From: Bdellovibrionaceae bacterium UBA2351
GTDB lineage: Bacteria > Bdellovibrionota > Bdellovibrionia > Bdellovibrionales > Bdellovibrionaceae
Length of the DNA: 6,450 bases
Reading direction: 5' to 3'
NCBI GenBank assembly: GCA_002344565.1
Contig: DDTZ01000113.1
Span: 45,587-52,036 of the forward strand
The translations under genes and the position numbers were made by a program. Shown piece after piece: positions 4,739-6,450 of the stretch. The number at the start of each line of letters is the position of its first letter. The stretch's first letter is position 1. The notes under the pieces are model-generated. The model saw only the letters and a list, made by a program, of their open reading frames with translations. It was not told the DNA's origin and ran no database searches.

Positions 4739-6246
4739 CACATTCTCCAGTGTTCGGCCCAAGGATTTTGATAGCCAGCTGAACCCATCGCTGCTTTAGG
4801 CGCGGCGGATTTACCCATTTGTTTTTTAATTTCGTCGACGAAAGAACTCATTTCAGTACTGCGAGTTGGCGGCTTCAATGGCTCAGAAAAATATTTGTTA
4901 ATAAACTGAGTCGTCATCGTGCCCGCAATAAACTCGGGATGTGACAATATGGCTTTTAAATATGGAATATTTGTATGCACACCAAAGATCACCGACTGGT
5001 TTAACACTTCGATCATTTTCTGAATCGCGCGGGGACGTGATTCATCCCAAACGATGACCTTTGCAATCATTGGGTCATAAAAAGATGTAATCACATCACC
5101 CTCTTCAAAGCCGTATTCAAAGCGGCGTCCAGGTCCTTCTGGGAAATGAACATGACCTAGCTTACCCGTACTTGGCATTCCACCTTCGTATGAATTTTCG
5201 GCATACACGCGACATTCGATACTGTGACCTTGGAATGACTTGTACTGATCTTCAGAGAAAATGAAACTCTGGCAGGCATTTAAAATTTGCGCTTTTACTA
5301 AATCGATACCCAAAACCATTTCCGTTACGGGATGTTCAACCTGCAAACGTGTGTTGACTTCTAACAAGAAAAACTCACCGTCCTGGAATAAGAATTCAAC
5401 GGTACCAGCGCTAGTGTACTTTGCCGTTTGAGCAATCAGCATAGCCGCTTCACCCATCTTCCGGCGTAATTCAGGCGTTAACGACGGCGATGTTGCTTCT
5501 TCTATAATTTTTTGATGACGACGCTGAACTGAACATTCACGTTCAAACAAATGGCGTACTTTACCAACCGAATCACCGAATACCTGAAATTCAATGTGTT
5601 TCGCACGATCTAGATATTTTTCCAAAAATACTTTTGATGAACCAAACGCAGATAAAGATTCACGCTGAGCTGATTCAATACGCTCGCGCGCTTCACCAGC
5701 GTTCGTGATTAGCTTCATACCGCGTCCACCGCCACCAGCAGCCGCTTTTACGATAACGGGATACCCGATACGCTGAGCTTCTTTAGATAACGTTTCAACT
5801 GTTTGATCGTCACCTTCGTAACCTGGCACTAACGGAATACCGCATTTTTTCGCTAGCTCTTTACAGTGAACTTTATCACCCAGCGAACGAATTGCATGTT
5901 CAGAAGGACCCACAAAGATCATTCCCGCGTCCACGCAGGCTTTAGCAAAGTCCGCATTCTCGCTTAAAAAACCAAAGCCAGGATGGATCGCATCCGCATT
6001 TTTTGCTTTAGCACCTTGGATGTTGGATTTAATATTTAGGTAACTTTCCGCCGGTGTTGAACCACCGATGCATACTTTGTGATCGGCCATTCTGTAGGCG
6101 CGGGAATTAATGTCGGCATCTGAATGCAGAAGAACCGTTTCAATTCCTAGCTCTTCACAGGCTTTAATAATTCGAACAGCCACTTCCCCGCGATTGGCAA
6201 TCGCTAGGCGTTTAATGGCTAAATTAGATAAGTCAGTTTTTTTCAA
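4735..6246 (-). CDS. Biotin carboxylase subunit of an acyl-CoA carboxylase (probably methylcrotonyl-CoA)
   Basis: A 503-residue ATP-grasp enzyme that uses ATP and bicarbonate to carboxylate the biotin of its carrier partner. The N-terminal domain (about 11-120) shows IANRGEVAVRI and HPGFGFLSEN. The ATP-grasp part shows VKAAAGGGGRGM with K167 and the glycine loop 171-176, FERECSVQRRHQK (235-246), and LLEVNTRLQVEHPVTE (294-309) with E296, R300 and E304. The C-terminal domain (about 340-450) shows ECRVYAE and FYDPMIAKV. Stand-alone acetyl-CoA carboxylase subunits end near 450; this one has about 50 more residues, ending NPWAEHWRMW, which resembles the junction towards the BT domain in fused alpha subunits. 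The start is TTG at 6246, with AGGGGAG seven bases upstream overlapping the hydratase stop. It is coupled to the carrier gene by a 4-nt overlap. The methylcrotonyl-CoA substrate is inferred from the hydratase and lyase neighbours. Confidence 0.93.
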   Translation of the reverse strand: MKKTDLSNLAIKRLAIANRGEVAVRIIKACEELGIETVLLHSDADINSRAYRMADHKVCIGGSTPAESYLNIKSNIQGAKAKNADAIHPGFGFLSENADFAKACVDAGMIFVGPSEHAIRSLGDKVHCKELAKKCGIPLVPGYEGDDQTVETLSKEAQRIGYPVIVKAAAGGGGRGMKLITNAGEARERIESAQRESLSAFGSSKVFLEKYLDRAKHIEFQVFGDSVGKVRHLFERECSVQRRHQKIIEEATSPSLTPELRRKMGEAAMLIAQTAKYTSAGTVEFLFQDGEFFLLEVNTRLQVEHPVTEMVLGIDLVKAQILNACQSFIFSEDQYKSFQGHSIECRVYAENSYEGGMPSTGKLGHVHFPEGPGRRFEYGFEEGDVITSFYDPMIAKVIVWDESRPRAIQKMIEVLNQSVIFGVHTNIPYLKAILSHPEFIAGTMTTQFINKYFSEPLKPPTRSTEMSSFVDEIKKQMGKSAAPKAAMGSAGYQNPWAEHWRMW

Positions 6247-6253
6247 AATTCTT

Positions 6254-6260
6254 CTCCCCT
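6254..6260 (-). promoter_or_regulatory. Ribosome site deciding the biotin carboxylase TTG start
   Basis: AGGGGAG on the minus strand lies seven bases before the TTG at 6246-6244 and overlaps the stop codon of the enoyl-CoA hydratase gene. The next residues lead directly into the conserved carboxylase N-terminus, so the non-ATG start is well supported. Confidence 0.7.
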
Positions 6261-6450
6261 AGGCTTTCCAACTTGGTTTTCTGTTTTCTAGGAAACCTTT
6301 GATACCCTCTTGCCCTTCGTTAGATACGCGAAGTTCAGCAATCAAGCCCGTGGTTACATCTTTGTGTTGATTTGGATTTAAATTCGCTAGTTCACGCAGT
6401 AATTTTTTTGTACGTCGAACAGCCCCAGGGCCGTTGTCTTTGTACAAATG
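6259..6450 (-). CDS. Enoyl-CoA hydratase/isomerase family protein, C-terminal end only
   Basis: Only the last 63 codons plus stop are in the window; the frame is open at the right edge, so the true start is upstream of 6450. The visible tail has the crotonase-family C-terminal pattern: NGPGAVRRTKKLLREL, then a helix with ELRVSNEGQEGIKGFLENRKPSW, matching the E-G-x-x-x-F-L-x-x-R-x-P-x-W ending of many hydratases. The catalytic glutamates are outside the window. Because it directly precedes the biotin carboxylase, carrier and HMG-CoA lyase genes, a methylglutaconyl-CoA hydratase role (liuC-like; hydrating 3-methylglutaconyl-CoA to HMG-CoA) is the best inference. The gap to the carboxylase gene is 12 nt. 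A generic fatty-acid hydratase cannot be excluded from this fragment. Confidence 0.85.
   Translation of the reverse strand, partial: HLYKDNGPGAVRRTKKLLRELANLNPNQHKDVTTGLIAELRVSNEGQEGIKGFLENRKPSWKA

Noticed and set aside
4739..4762. Longer carrier-protein start at TTG 4762
   Set aside because: The GTG at 4738 has a well-placed GGAG and a GTGA stop-start overlap; the extra eight residues carry no domain feature.

Overview
All seven genes in this window read on the minus strand, so in transcription order the window runs from position 6450 down to 1. Base composition is moderately AT-rich. The combination of a leucine-degradation operon, a lipid-anchored peptidase and a lysine-rich periplasmic helical protein would suit a protein-catabolising Gram-negative such as a Bdellovibrio-like predator (Bdellovibrionota). 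That taxonomic guess is inference only, because no marker gene is present.

Region A (6450 to 3416) is the 3' part of a leucine/isovalerate (liu-type) operon. It holds the C-terminal end of an enoyl-CoA hydratase family protein, a biotin carboxylase subunit, a separate biotin carboxyl carrier subunit, and 3-hydroxy-3-methylglutaryl-CoA lyase. The genes are packed at gaps of 12 nt, a 4-nt GTGA overlap and 9 nt. Together they fit the route 3-methylcrotonyl-CoA to 3-methylglutaconyl-CoA to HMG-CoA to acetyl-CoA plus acetoacetate. The carboxyltransferase (beta) subunit is not in the window and would be expected upstream, past position 6450. The biotin-bearing subunit, often one ~650-residue polypeptide, is here two coupled genes.

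Region B (3415 to 2829) has no convincing protein gene. It holds a hairpin just past the HMG-CoA lyase stop, a terminator-like hairpin pointing along the plus strand, and a large nested fold-back element (2966-3203) with a 33-bp perfect inner inverted repeat, an outer ~34-bp inverted repeat and a branched GC-rich centre. A further hairpin (2917-2941) follows just before the next gene. This is the least ordinary part of the window.

Region C (2828 to 1) holds three genes: an alpha/beta-hydrolase lipoprotein of the S33/TAP-like peptidase type, a small secreted lysine-rich helical protein whose start codon and ribosome site lie in a 13-bp stem, and a divergent 3-dehydroquinate synthase-like enzyme. 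The last starts inside the small gene and runs off the left edge.

Four of the six visible starts are best assigned to GTG or TTG, so simple ATG-based start calls are unreliable here. No tRNA, rRNA, CRISPR array, transposase or phage gene was seen.
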